A DNA stretch of 20,126 bases from an uncultured Clostridia bacterium (GCA_946410505.1 CAMKAP010000009.1:1-20126), one strand, 5' to 3'; positions 1 to 7,680 are shown, counted from the first letter of the stretch. Notes: a model not told the origin generated them from the letters alone. Translations and numbers: made by a program.

Positions 1-87
1 GATGGCCCAGAGATTCCGGACCACGTCCCGGAGCATGCTGTACAGGTCCAGCCGTTCAATGACAGAGGAAAAATCGTCGTTATTCAT
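1..87 (-). CDS. Probable Wzz/CpsC-type polysaccharide chain-length protein, N-terminal 29 codons only
   Basis: A reading frame starts with ATG at 87-85 and runs off the left edge of the window. The visible N-terminus begins MNNDDFSSVIERLDLYSMLR and continues DVVRNLWAI, the acidic stretch followed by 'L-x-DLYSMLRDVVRNLW' that commonly precedes the first membrane helix of Wzz/CpsC chain-length regulators. A GGAGG sequence lies inside the last codons of the upstream gene, 7 bases before the ATG, and the stop codon of that gene is only 3 bases away, so the two are translationally linked. Neighbouring CpsB-type phosphatase supports a role in capsule chain-length control. Only 29 residues are visible, so the family call is inference from context and the short N-terminus. 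Confidence 0.5.
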   Translation of the reverse strand, partial: MNNDDFSSVIERLDLYSMLRDVVRNLWAI

Positions 88-90
88 GGT

Positions 91-960
91 TTATTCCTCC
101 ACCTCCACATACATGACCGCCGTCCCGAGCGTCTGACGGGTCCCGTCGGCCAGCGCCCGGCTCAGCGAATAGGTCACGGTATAGCTGCCGGGGGTATAGA
201 GATCCACAGCGCTGCTGTCGATCCTGAAATCGGTGTTCACATCGAACTCCGTGTCCTTCAGGGCCCGTTTCGAGCCGTTCCAGATCCCGTCGATGTAAGA
301 GCGGTAATCGGGCTGCTCCCCGACTTTGACATAGATCACATAGTCCTTCAGATGGGGGGACTGCTGGTAGTAGGTCTCATAGTCCTCCGAGATGGCCTGC
401 AGCTCCAGCGTGCTGGTATCGCCGGCGCTGTTGGTCACCTGCAGGTTAACGGTCTGCGCCATGGCGGTGTCGCTGATCGGCTCCGACGCGCCCCAGGTCA
501 TCATGATCTGCGACGTGATGTTGCCGTCCAGGCAGTCGTAGGCTTCAATGCTCCTCAGAATATCCGTCTGAGAGCTGCCCGCCAGAAAGCGCAGCGGCTC
601 ATGGATCGAAAAGTGCGGCGACACATAGTCCGTATAGGTCAGAAGCCGCGTATAGGTACCGACGTTGTTGCTCTGGTCAAAGGCCGCGTAGTTTACGTAG
701 CGGGTGCCCTTCTGAATGAACTTGGACTTGGACACCACCATCAGCGTTTCGTTGACGTTGCCGTCCAGATTGTCGCCTGCGCCCATGCCCACCAGCAGCT
801 CCTGGTCCGTGACCTTGACGCTGGCCTCGATATGGTCGTTGATGGTCTGGATCACCGGCGCGGAATAGTCGGAGGTCAGCTCCTCGTGCACCCGGCGAAC
901 ACCGAAGATCGCCGCCACGATGACGAAGAACACAACGATCGCAATTCTCAGTTTTTTCAT
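91..960 (-). CDS. Membrane-anchored protein with two Ig-like (DUF5011-like) repeats
   Basis: A 289-residue protein with a short basic N-terminus (MKKLR) and one hydrophobic segment at about residues 5-23, with no clear signal-peptidase site, so it is probably a signal anchor with the rest outside the cell. Two repeats carry the D-x-LDGN pattern (DNLDGNV at 63-69 and DCLDGNI at 142-148), each followed by a beta-rich stretch with 'GTRYVNYAAFDQSNN' in the first; this is the look of DUF5011/HYR-type bacterial Ig-like domains. The C-terminal part (about 255-289) is a third beta-rich segment. It lies 37 bases after the CpsB-type phosphatase gene and its stop is 3 bases before the Wzz-like start, so it belongs to the capsule operon. 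A structural or scaffold role at the cell surface is inference; no catalytic motif is visible. Confidence 0.75.
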   Translation of the reverse strand: MKKLRIAIVVFFVIVAAIFGVRRVHEELTSDYSAPVIQTINDHIEASVKVTDQELLVGMGAGDNLDGNVNETLMVVSKSKFIQKGTRYVNYAAFDQSNNVGTYTRLLTYTDYVSPHFSIHEPLRFLAGSSQTDILRSIEAYDCLDGNITSQIMMTWGASEPISDTAMAQTVNLQVTNSAGDTSTLELQAISEDYETYYQQSPHLKDYVIYVKVGEQPDYRSYIDGIWNGSKRALKDTEFDVNTDFRIDSSAVDLYTPGSYTVTYSLSRALADGTRQTLGTAVMYVEVEE

Positions 961-997
961 GCCATTCTTTCTCCAATCAATTCTTTCAGAGTGGCTT

Positions 998-1750
998 TTA
1001 TCTCAGGAAGGAGATCGGCTCGTATCCCAGCAGCTCTTCGCCGCGCAGGATCCGCTCGGGGTTAATCTCCAGCAGCAGTTTTTGATAGTCTTCCCCGAAC
1101 TGCGCATTCAGCCAGTCCCGGATTTCCCTCATATAGGTGCTGCGCTGATAAGGGCGGTGGGCGTCGCTGGCCACGCAGGCGGCCAGCCCGTGATCCATCA
1201 GCAGCTCCGCGCAGTGACGGGGCGCGGGGCCGAAGCGCCCCAGCAGACTCCCCTTGTTCAGCTGCAGCGGGTACCCGGCCACGCAGAGCTCATAGGCCAG
1301 CTGCGGATCGTCCTGGATGAAGAAGTAACGCTCCGGGTGGGCGATCACGGGGCGGTAGCCCAGGTCCGTGCACTGCTCCAGAATGTCCAGGACAAAGTCG
1401 GGGTTTTCGTTGAAGCTGAACTCCGTCAGGAAGTAGGAGGTGCCGTTGAGCGTCCAGACGCGCTTTTCCTCCAGCAGTTCCGGCAGCTCCGGCGTGGCAA
1501 AGATCTCCATGCCGTGCAGAAGCTCGATGGGGATGCCGGCCTCTTCCTTTGCAAGCTTCAGCGCTTCCCAGAGCTCCTCCAGTTCGGGGGAGAGATAGTT
1601 ATCGTATTCAAAAGGGATGTTGCAGTGGGGTGTGGCGACGATCCGGTCCACGCCGCTCTCCGAGGCCATGTGCAGCAGCTCCAGCGACATCTCCATGCTC
1701 TGGGAGCCGTCGTCCACGCCGGGGAGGATATGGGTATGCAGGTCGATCAT
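998..1750 (-). CDS. cpsB: CpsB/YwqE-type PHP-domain tyrosine-protein phosphatase
   Basis: A 250-residue protein of the metal-dependent PHP family that dephosphorylates the capsule tyrosine kinase (CpsD/YwqD type) and so controls polysaccharide export and chain length. The N-terminus MIDLHTHILPGVDDGS holds the first metal ligands (H5, H7), followed by ATPHCN (H42), HGMEIF (E82), IAHPERY (H138) and SDAHRP (D196, H198), the full set expected for the trinuclear metal site. Length matches the family (about 250 aa). The same frame stays open far upstream inside the ABC gene, but the ATG at 1750 is chosen because it begins exactly at the conserved domain and has GGAGGG 7 bases before it. It starts 14 bases after the ABC transporter stop, in the same orientation. 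No cognate kinase is inside the window; it may lie to the left. Confidence 0.93.
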   Translation of the reverse strand: MIDLHTHILPGVDDGSQSMEMSLELLHMASESGVDRIVATPHCNIPFEYDNYLSPELEELWEALKLAKEEAGIPIELLHGMEIFATPELPELLEEKRVWTLNGTSYFLTEFSFNENPDFVLDILEQCTDLGYRPVIAHPERYFFIQDDPQLAYELCVAGYPLQLNKGSLLGRFGPAPRHCAELLMDHGLAACVASDAHRPYQRSTYMREIRDWLNAQFGEDYQKLLLEINPERILRGEELLGYEPISFLR

Positions 1751-1764
1751 GCTGCTCCCTCCGC

Positions 1765-3549
1765 TCAGAAGTCCATGACCATGCGGCTGGACTCCTCCTC
1801 GCTCAGCTCGGTGACGCGAGTCTCCATCACGCGGTAGACCCGCTGGCAGAGATTGATGACCGTGGGGCGGTGGGTGGTCACGATGCAGACCTTGTTGGGC
1901 CTGCGCTGCACGATGTTGCGCAGGACCTGGCGCTCGGTGGTCACGTCCAGGGCGGAGGTGGCCTCGTCCAGCAGCAGGATGGGCGCGTCGCGCAGCACGG
2001 CGCGGGCGATGGCGATGCGCTGCGCCTGTCCCTCGGAGAAGCCGCGGCCGCGCTCGCCGATCCTGCAGTTGATGCCCTCCGGCATTTTGGAGACAAAGTC
2101 CCAGGCGCAGGCGATCTTCAGCGCCTCGACGATCTCCTCGTCGGTGGCGTCTTCCTTGACCATGCGCATGTTCTCGGCCACAGTCCCGGACAGGACGGTG
2201 TTGCCCTGGGGCACATAGGAGAAGAGATAGCGGCTGTCCGCGTTCATCTCCACCTCCCTGCCGTCGCTGCCGCGGAGCAGGGCCACGCCATTGTCGGGCC
2301 GGATCAGGCCGAGCATCAGGCGGATCATGGTGGTCTTCCCCTCGCCGGAGGGGCCGACCAGCGCCACGATCTCCCCGGGTGCGGCGCGGAAATCGGAGTT
2401 TTGGATGACCTGCTGGCCCTCCAGATAGGCAAAGCTCACATCCGTCATCCGCACCTCCACGCCCTCCTCGGCAAGCTCCCGCAGCTCCTCGCTCTCGGGG
2501 ATATGCCTCTCCCGGGGCAGGTCGATGAGCTCGCGGATACGGTGGGCGGAGACGGAGCTTGTCAGAAAGGATGGGATGATGCCGACCACGCTGTTGAAGG
2601 CGCCGGCGAGTCTCCCCCGCTGTTCCAGGAAGAGGGTCATGGTGCCGTAGGTGATCTGGTGGGTCCACATCAGAAACAGGCAGTAGCCGAAGGCGGCGTA
2701 CTGGATGACCATGCCCATCAGGGACATGAAGATGCCGGTCTTGATGGTGAAGAGGTTATAGTCCAGGCTGAGCTTCTTGAACTTCTGCTGCCAGTCGCGC
2801 AGCTTGCGGCCGTAGCTCTCCATAACGCCGAAGGACTTGATGGTGTCAAAGTTGTAAAAGGTCTCGACCTCGAAGCTCATCATCTCGCTGCTGGTCTCGC
2901 GCACCTTCTTGGAGTATTCCCGCTGCCTGGTGATCAGATACTTGCTCATCAGCAGCATGATGGGCGCGCTGGCGAAGGCCAGCAGGGACATGACCTTGTT
3001 GTAGTGCCAGATCAGGAAGAAGGTGACGATGAAATTATAGATGGAGATGATGATGGAGGGAAGCCAGCCGATGGCGTTGCCGCTGACGGTGCCCACGTCG
3101 CCGTTGAAGCGGTTGAGGATATCGCCGTTGGAGTACCGGTTGATGGCCTTCCAGTCCACGTCGATGATCTGGTCGAAGATGTCGGCCTGAATGTCGTTGT
3201 TGATGTCGATGCTGAGCTTGGTGGAGATGCGGCCGATGAGGTTGGAGAAAATCAGGCTGAAAAGGGCGCTGCCCACGGTCAGGCCGATGAAGATCCCCAG
3301 CTTCTCCGTCTGGTAGCCGGTGATGATATCCACCATGTACTTGCTGGCCACGCTGGCCACCAGGCCGAGCGAGGTGCTAAAGACGCCCAGCAGCACATAG
3401 AAGAGGATGGCCCCCTTGTAGCGCTTGCTGTAGGAGAAGATCCAGCGCCAGTCGTCCAGGATCTCATGGAAGGTGCCGTCCTTGATCTTGACGCGCAGCG
3501 TATGCAGGGAGTTGAAAAATGCTTTGTTTTCGTCTGTATGTTGATCCAT
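1765..3549 (-). CDS. ABC exporter, fused permease and ATPase (probable peptide exporter)
   Basis: A 594-residue half-transporter: an N-terminal cytosolic stretch (1-45), a six-helix exporter membrane domain (about 46-335) and a nucleotide-binding domain (about 365-590). Walker A is GPSGEGKTT (399-407), Q-loop YVPQGN (445-450), signature FSEGQ (504-508, a variant of LSGGQ), Walker B ILLLDEATSALD (524-535) and the switch histidine H560. There is no N-terminal C39 peptidase domain, so leader removal must be done elsewhere; the S26-like fusion protein encoded 33 bases upstream is the obvious candidate. ABC exporters of this B-type are usual in RiPP clusters; they also export lipids, so the cargo is inferred from the radical SAM/PqqD/kinase genes across the divergent promoter. 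GGAG lies 7 bases before the ATG. The gene lies between the peptidase fusion and cpsB, suggesting one transcript. Confidence 0.9.
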   Translation of the reverse strand: MDQHTDENKAFFNSLHTLRVKIKDGTFHEILDDWRWIFSYSKRYKGAILFYVLLGVFSTSLGLVASVASKYMVDIITGYQTEKLGIFIGLTVGSALFSLIFSNLIGRISTKLSIDINNDIQADIFDQIIDVDWKAINRYSNGDILNRFNGDVGTVSGNAIGWLPSIIISIYNFIVTFFLIWHYNKVMSLLAFASAPIMLLMSKYLITRQREYSKKVRETSSEMMSFEVETFYNFDTIKSFGVMESYGRKLRDWQQKFKKLSLDYNLFTIKTGIFMSLMGMVIQYAAFGYCLFLMWTHQITYGTMTLFLEQRGRLAGAFNSVVGIIPSFLTSSVSAHRIRELIDLPRERHIPESEELRELAEEGVEVRMTDVSFAYLEGQQVIQNSDFRAAPGEIVALVGPSGEGKTTMIRLMLGLIRPDNGVALLRGSDGREVEMNADSRYLFSYVPQGNTVLSGTVAENMRMVKEDATDEEIVEALKIACAWDFVSKMPEGINCRIGERGRGFSEGQAQRIAIARAVLRDAPILLLDEATSALDVTTERQVLRNIVQRRPNKVCIVTTHRPTVINLCQRVYRVMETRVTELSEEESSRMVMDF

Positions 3550-3582
3550 TGCTCACTCCGAATGATTGAAAGCAGGCGGGTT

Positions 3583-4914
3583 CTATCTGCCCCGCAGCGC
3601 CGCATAAAGGCGCACAAGGAAATGGCGCAGCGGCAGCAGGCGCAGCCAGGGGCCGGCAAAAAAACGCCACCAGAAGTGACCCGGTCCGGCCGGGCGGCCC
3701 TTGCGCACCGCGTCATAGGCCCGGGCGAAGATCTGCTCCCGCCGGACGCCGCGGTCTATGAGAGTCTGTGCGTCGCCCACGATGTCAAAGCGGGGCTCCC
3801 CGCCGCCGTGAACGCGCAGGATGCGGTGCAGGATGAACTGTCCGCCCGCCTGCTGATAAAACACGATGTCGCCGCGCCGCAGGGGCCGCTCCGGGGCGCA
3901 GAGCAGGACCCGGTCGCGCCGGGGACAGAGGAAGGGCGTCATGCTGCTGCCGGAGACGGTCAGCGTCAGGCGCCGTCCGCCCTCGATCAGCGCGCGCAGC
4001 GCCGTCAGATAGGCGAAGGTGTTCATCAATCCGCCGGGGCGTCCCTCCTCGACACCGAGAGCGCGAAAGTCGGCCTCACAGCCGTAGACCCCGCTGTCCA
4101 GCATTGCGCCGAGCAGCGGCTCGGCCGTGGCCTGCGGAAAGACTTCCCTTGTCTGCAGCCCCAGGGTTTCCCTGCCGATCTGAAAAACGGCGGCGGCAAA
4201 AGCCTCAAGGCCGGAGCTCGCCAGCTCCCCGGAAAGGGCGGGCCAGTCGATCTCTGCGTCATATTGCCGGGCCAGCAGGCAGATCCCGCATACCTCCGCA
4301 AGGCCGACGCCGCCGCGGCACAGATTTGCCGAAGCGTACCGCAGCCGCCACAGGAGCTGCTGCGTCGGCGGGAGGACAAGGCAGCGCGCCCCGTCCGCTC
4401 CGGTCAGCAGCCGGGCGTCGGGATCCTCAGGCAGCGCCGTGAGCCGGACGTAAAGCCGCTTTTCCCGGCGGCAGAATACGCCCCGCTCCGCAGGCTCCGG
4501 GAGAAGGCCCAGGGCTTCCATGGTTTTTTCGCATTTTTCCCGCTCCTCCGGCCTGATTGCCAGTTCCTCCACATCGCAGAGGAGAGACAGCTCCGGGGGA
4601 AAGAGCGCCCGGTCGGAAGCGCCGCGCAGGGACAGGGGCGAAAGCCCCGCGTCCAGCAGGCTGTCCAGCAGCTTCTGAAACTGGACATTCTGCGCGGTCT
4701 GAAACGAGGTCAGCAGGGCGGCGGTCCGCCGATAAGCGGGCGGCACACAATTCGGCCCGAAGAAGCGGGCGGCCGTTTCAACAACGACGGGCAGCAGCTC
4801 CTGACTCTGGGCGAGGCGGAACACTTCCTCCCCCGGCGCGCAGAGGTCAGCCGAGGGCGCAGCGCCGAGCGCGCAGCACAGCAGCGCAAGAAAGCACAGC
4901 CGGGAACGGTCCAT
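3583..4914 (-). CDS. Nucleotidyltransferase-like domain fused to an S26/S24-type peptidase domain
   Basis: A 443-residue two-domain protein. Residues about 35-300 resemble the NTP_transf_5 family of putative nucleotidyltransferases: 'LSPLSLRGASDRALFP' aligns with the family's L-x-KG region and 'LCDVEELAIRPEE' (112-124) with its R-x2-D-x-DLLV motif, but the second acidic residue is Glu (D114-V-E116) and the Lys of the KG motif is Arg. The C-terminal domain (about 315-405) has the signal-peptidase fold signature: VSGSSMTP (Ser324 before Met325 as nucleophile), RRGDIVFY (346-353), ILHRIL with His363 in place of the bacterial lysine, and VGD (379-381), so it is of the His-type (SipW/ER-like). No membrane helix flanks this domain except a weak hydrophobic N-terminus. 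Proposed roles, by inference: leader cleavage and nucleotide-dependent tailoring of the peptide product. It is the first gene of the minus-strand operon. Confidence 0.8.
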   Translation of the reverse strand: MDRSRLCFLALLCCALGAAPSADLCAPGEEVFRLAQSQELLPVVVETAARFFGPNCVPPAYRRTAALLTSFQTAQNVQFQKLLDSLLDAGLSPLSLRGASDRALFPPELSLLCDVEELAIRPEEREKCEKTMEALGLLPEPAERGVFCRREKRLYVRLTALPEDPDARLLTGADGARCLVLPPTQQLLWRLRYASANLCRGGVGLAEVCGICLLARQYDAEIDWPALSGELASSGLEAFAAAVFQIGRETLGLQTREVFPQATAEPLLGAMLDSGVYGCEADFRALGVEEGRPGGLMNTFAYLTALRALIEGGRRLTLTVSGSSMTPFLCPRRDRVLLCAPERPLRRGDIVFYQQAGGQFILHRILRVHGGGEPRFDIVGDAQTLIDRGVRREQIFARAYDAVRKGRPAGPGHFWWRFFAGPWLRLLPLRHFLVRLYAALRGR

Positions 4915-4950
4915 TTCCTGCCCCTTTCGTTCACATAATAAGACAGAATA

Positions 4951-4978
4951 ATTATACTCGCTTTTTGTAGTTTTACAA
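4951..4978 (-). promoter_or_regulatory. Sigma-A-type promoter for the peptidase fusion/ABC/capsule operon
   Basis: Read on the minus strand, TTGTAA (4978-4973) and TATAAT (4956-4951) are separated by 16 bases. The -10 box is a perfect consensus and lies about 37 bases upstream of the ATG at 4914, in a clearly AT-rich island within GC-rich surroundings. It faces away from the kinase promoter, so the two operons are divergent. Confidence 0.6.
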
Positions 4979-4997
4979 GTCTTTTTTCCATATTGTG

Positions 4998-5018
4998 GCG
5001 TATCGCGATTCGATGCGC
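4998..5018. promoter_or_regulatory. Imperfect dyad between divergent promoters, possible operator
   Basis: GCGTATCG (4998-5005) and CGATGCGC (5011-5018) form an inverted repeat with one mismatch around a 5-base spacer, placed between the two outward-facing -35 boxes. The position is what a shared regulator of both operons would use. No regulator gene is seen in the window, so this is suggestive only. Confidence 0.3.
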
Positions 5019-5026
5019 TTGAAATA

Positions 5027-5055
5027 TTGACAATCTATGGTATCATAGCGATTAT
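5027..5055 (+). promoter_or_regulatory. Sigma-A-type promoter for the kinase/PqqD/radical SAM 1 operon
   Basis: A perfect TTGACA (5027-5032) is followed after 17 bases by GATTAT (5050-5055). Transcription would begin near 5062, which places an in-frame ATG at 5059 upstream of the RNA start and leaves the ATG at 5134 as the usable start, with an untranslated leader of about 70 bases. Confidence 0.65.
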
Positions 5056-5133
5056 AGGATGGCGAAAAGCCAAATTGCTGTTTGCCATATGATTCCTGTA
5101 AAGTCACAGATTAAGGATGTCGGAGCAGCTTGC

Positions 5134-5994
5134 ATGGACAAATGCTTTCGCATCGGGGACTTTTCGTTCCGGCTTTTGTGTCCGGACGAGGTGCGGCCCC
5201 CGGAAAACTTCATGAAATTCGAATCGGACGCCGCCGCGGCGGACTATACCTACCGCATCACGCTCGCGGACACGCTGCCGGAGCCGGAGGGCCGCCGGAT
5301 CGCGCTGCGGCAGGATCTGCTGGTCATGGAGCAGGACGGGCTGGAGACCCGCTATGTGGCTGAGTTCGGGCAGAGCTTTGCCTGCTATCGGGAGACGGCG
5401 GCGGACAGCGCGGAAATCCTGCTGCTGCCCCGGATGCTGGGGGACCTCAAATACGACACCGTGTTCTCCTCCCTCTTCGCCTTTGAGCGGCGCATGATCG
5501 GGCGCGAGGCGCTGGTGCTGCACTCGGCCTATATCCGCACGGAGGGCGGGGCGATCCTCTTTTCCGCCCCCTCGGGCACGGGCAAGAGTACCCAGGCAGG
5601 GCTCTGGGAAAAATATCGCGGCGTAAAGCAGCTCAACGGGGACCGCTCGCTGCTGCAGAAGATCGGCGGCGTATGGCACGCCTGCGGCTGGCCGGTCTGC
5701 GGCAGCTCGGAGATCTGCAGCAATGTGAGCACGCCCATCCGGGCGATCGTGATGCTCAGCCAGGCCGGGGAGAACCGGATCGAGCGGCTGGGGCCGATGG
5801 CGGCCTTTTCGCAGATCTACACCCAGATCACCATCAACCGCTGGAGCCGGGACTTTCAAAACCGGGCCATGGATCTGATCGAGGCGCTCACGCGGGAAGT
5901 GCCGGTCTATCATCTGGCCTGCACCATTTCCCGCGAGGCGGTGGAGCTGCTGGCGGACACACTGGAAACGAACGAGAGAGAACAGGAGAACTGA
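5134..5994 (+). CDS. HprK-like (PadeK-type) kinase, probable RiPP tailoring kinase
   Basis: A 286-residue protein with the P-loop APSGTGKST (145-153) inside 'GGAILFSAPSGTGKSTQAG', followed by LNGDRSLL (Asp170 as the likely Walker B-type acid) and 'CGWPVCGSSEICSN'. This is the arrangement of HPr kinase/PEP-carboxykinase-type proteins; those without the HPr kinase N-terminal half occur in RiPP clusters, for example paeninodin kinase, which phosphorylates a C-terminal Ser. The start at 5134 is chosen over 5059 because a strong promoter begins transcription near 5062 and CGGAG lies 8 bases upstream of 5134. The first 125 residues, with ENFMKFE and LLLPRMLGDLKYD, form the usual N-terminal half of this subgroup. 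The stop codon is 1 base before the PqqD gene start. The peptide substrate is inference: all three precursors in the window end in Ser. Confidence 0.87.
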   Translation: MDKCFRIGDFSFRLLCPDEVRPPENFMKFESDAAAADYTYRITLADTLPEPEGRRIALRQDLLVMEQDGLETRYVAEFGQSFACYRETAADSAEILLLPRMLGDLKYDTVFSSLFAFERRMIGREALVLHSAYIRTEGGAILFSAPSGTGKSTQAGLWEKYRGVKQLNGDRSLLQKIGGVWHACGWPVCGSSEICSNVSTPIRAIVMLSQAGENRIERLGPMAAFSQIYTQITINRWSRDFQNRAMDLIEALTREVPVYHLACTISREAVELLADTLETNEREQEN

Positions 5995-5995
5995 T

Positions 5996-6334
5996 ATGGA
6001 CGAGAACAAGATCATCTTTGGCGACGTGGACTGGGACACCCGGCTGGTGACGAATCCGGACTTCATCCTGCGCGAGATCGGGGACGAGTGCGTGGTGGTG
6101 CCGGTGGTGGAATCCGGCGCCTTTGAAAACACCATGCTGACGCTCAATGAGACCTCGGCCTGGCTCTGGCGGCACTTCAAGAAGGGCGCAACGCCCTCCC
6201 AGGTGCTGGATGCCGCCATGCATGAGTTTGAAAGCGAGAACGGCGACCCGAAGTTCATCGAATTCGGCGTCTACCGCTTTGTGCTGGAGAGCCTGGATCT
6301 CGGTACGCTGATCCGGGAGGACAAGGCGGAATGA
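5996..6334 (+). CDS. PqqD-like peptide recognition protein 1
   Basis: A 112-residue winged-helix protein of the PqqD family, the RiPP recognition element that binds precursor leaders and presents them to modifying enzymes. The diagnostic core is NPDFILREIGDECVVVPV (20-37), then 'NTMLTLNETSAWLWRHF' (45-61) and a helical C-terminus with the pattern 'TPSQVLDAAMHEFE' (66-79), matching the usual I-L-N-x-T/S-x2-x-I/L-W region of PqqD. It is translationally coupled on both sides: one base after the kinase stop and overlapping the radical SAM start by ATGA. AGGAG lies upstream of the ATG. It probably serves enzyme 1 and, since enzyme 3 has no own PqqD, may serve that enzyme also. Confidence 0.9.
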   Translation: MDENKIIFGDVDWDTRLVTNPDFILREIGDECVVVPVVESGAFENTMLTLNETSAWLWRHFKKGATPSQVLDAAMHEFESENGDPKFIEFGVYRFVLESLDLGTLIREDKAE

Positions 6335-7479
6335 ATCCCATTGAGGATATTGAACGGAGCGAGCTGGCGCTTTTTCGCATGGCGGATGAAAAAGGCATCC
6401 CCCTCAACGGCAGCATCGAGGTCTCGCCCCTGTGCACCATGGACTGTGACATGTGCTTTGTCCGCCTCTCCCGTCAGGAGATGGAGGCGCAGGGCCGCCT
6501 GCGCACAGCCGCAGAGTGGCTCTCGGTGGCGGAGGAGATGAAGCAGGCGGGCGTTCTGTTTATGCTGCTCACGGGCGGCGAGCCGCTGCTCTACCCCGGT
6601 TTCAGGGAGCTGTACCTGGGACTGCGGAAGATGGGCTTCATCCTGACGATCAACACCAACGGCACGCTGCTGGACGAGGGCTGGGCGGATTTCTTCGCGC
6701 AGAACCCCCCGCGGCGCGTGAACATCACCCTTTACGGCGCAAGCGACCGGGCCTACCGGGAGCTGTGCCATCTGCCTGACGGCTACGAGCGCACGACACG
6801 GGCCATCGAGCTGCTGCGGCAGCGCGGGATCCCTTTGAGGCTCAGCTACACGCTGACGACGAAGAACGCGGAAGACCTCTCCGCCTTTATGGACTACTGC
6901 AAAGAGCGGGATCTGCCCTACGGCGTCGACCCCCGCATCATGCCCGCCACGCGGGAGCGCGGCCGCGCCTTTGATTTCTCCTCCCGCCTTTCGGCGGAGG
7001 AGGCGGCCCGGGCCGCCCACGAGATCCACCGCCGCACCTGCTCCTCCGCGGAGGCCTTCCTCACATACTGTGGCGGGAAGATTGCGGAGGTGGATGCCCG
7101 GACCCGCTTCGCCGCGGAGCATCCGGAGGCGCGAAAGCCCGAGCGCAATACCTGCAAGGCCGGCCGCTGCTCCTTCACGCTCAACTGGCAGGGGCATATG
7201 CGCCCCTGCGTGATCCTGACGGCTCCGGAGGTCGACGTTTTCAAGGAGGGCTTCGCAGCCGCCTGGCAGCAGATCCGGGATGGGATGGAGAAGCTGCTCA
7301 TCCATGCCGACTGTGCTCTGTGCCCCCGCCGCGGTCTCTGCGACATCTGCCCCGCCGTCGCGCTCTACGAGACCGGGCGATACGACGGCATGCCCGACTA
7401 TCACTGCCGCTACGCGAAGGAGCTGGAGAAGCTGATGCGCGCGGAGCTGGAGGCCGCCGCGGCGCACGCGGAGGAATAA
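6331..7479 (+). CDS. Radical SAM/SPASM peptide-modifying enzyme 1
   Basis: A 382-residue enzyme. The radical SAM cluster motif is CTMDCDMC (C35, C39, C42), with GGEP at 82-85 as the SAM-binding motif and NTNGTLLDE at 108-116. The C-terminal SPASM domain, which holds auxiliary iron-sulfur clusters, shows eight cysteines: C275, C280, C293, C328, C331, C337, C340 and C359, in the order C-x4-C, C, C-x2-C-x5-C-x2-C, C. Such enzymes install radical-based crosslinks in RiPP precursors. The ATG overlaps the PqqD stop (ATGA), so recognition protein and enzyme are made together. No precursor gene is in this operon; its substrate must be encoded elsewhere, most simply precursor B or C. Two close paralogues lie at 8743-9855 and 11813-12931. 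Reaction type is not predictable from sequence. Confidence 0.93.
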   Translation: MNPIEDIERSELALFRMADEKGIPLNGSIEVSPLCTMDCDMCFVRLSRQEMEAQGRLRTAAEWLSVAEEMKQAGVLFMLLTGGEPLLYPGFRELYLGLRKMGFILTINTNGTLLDEGWADFFAQNPPRRVNITLYGASDRAYRELCHLPDGYERTTRAIELLRQRGIPLRLSYTLTTKNAEDLSAFMDYCKERDLPYGVDPRIMPATRERGRAFDFSSRLSAEEAARAAHEIHRRTCSSAEAFLTYCGGKIAEVDARTRFAAEHPEARKPERNTCKAGRCSFTLNWQGHMRPCVILTAPEVDVFKEGFAAAWQQIRDGMEKLLIHADCALCPRRGLCDICPAVALYETGRYDGMPDYHCRYAKELEKLMRAELEAAAAHAEE

Positions 7480-7510
7480 GCCCGCCCCGGTCAGAGGATC
7501 GGCGCAGGCA

Positions 7511-7654
7511 AAGGGGCTGTCTCAAAACTCCGGGTCATTCTGAGCGAAGCGAAGAATCTCTACCTATAAGTTACAGAAAACTGATAAGGAAGAGATCCTT
7601 CGTCACTTCGTTCCTCAGGATGACAAAACGGTAAACGTTTTGAGACAGCCCCTT
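7511..7654. mobile_element. Small non-coding inverted-repeat element (MITE-like)
   Basis: The ends are a perfect 18-bp inverted repeat: AAGGGGCTGTCTCAAAAC at 7511-7528 and its complement at 7637-7654. Inside lies a second, imperfect inverted repeat (7534-7560 with 7592-7624) built on the motif TTCTGAGCGAAGCGAAGAAT, a dispersed sequence common in clostridial and other gut genomes. The 144-bp unit can fold into one long hairpin and encodes nothing. The GGGGCTGTCTCAAAA-type ends recall insertion-sequence termini, so a deletion derivative moved by a transposase elsewhere is likely. No target duplication is obvious. It lies between operon 1 and its terminator. Confidence 0.7.
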
Positions 7655-7680
7655 GATCAACACACATCACTGTCAGCCAT

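Noticed and set aside
1751..2668. Upstream extension of the CpsB frame into the ABC transporter gene
   Set aside because: The added residues are Arg/Pro/Gly-rich shadow sequence, while the ATG at 1750 has a strong ribosome site and begins at the conserved DLHTH motif.
1549..4938. A very long open frame on the plus strand (over 1,100 codons)
   Set aside because: It lies antisense to the well-supported CpsB, ABC and NTase/peptidase genes; its product is low-complexity His/Asp/Gly/Ala/Arg-rich sequence with no domain, as expected from the mirror frame of GC-rich genes.
5059..5133. A 25-codon N-terminal extension of the HprK-like kinase
   Set aside because: The TTGACA/GATTAT promoter puts the RNA start near 5062, after this ATG; no ribosome site precedes it, whereas 5134 has one.
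6271..7467. Long minus-strand frame opposite radical SAM 1
   Set aside because: Mirror frame of a GC-rich gene with complete iron-sulfur motifs on the plus strand; no domain recognisable in the minus frame.
7511..7654. Invertible promoter switch flanked by 18-bp repeats
   Set aside because: The ends resemble insertion-sequence termini and the interior holds a dispersed hairpin repeat with no promoter, so a MITE is the simpler reading. Inversion was kept only as a minor alternative.
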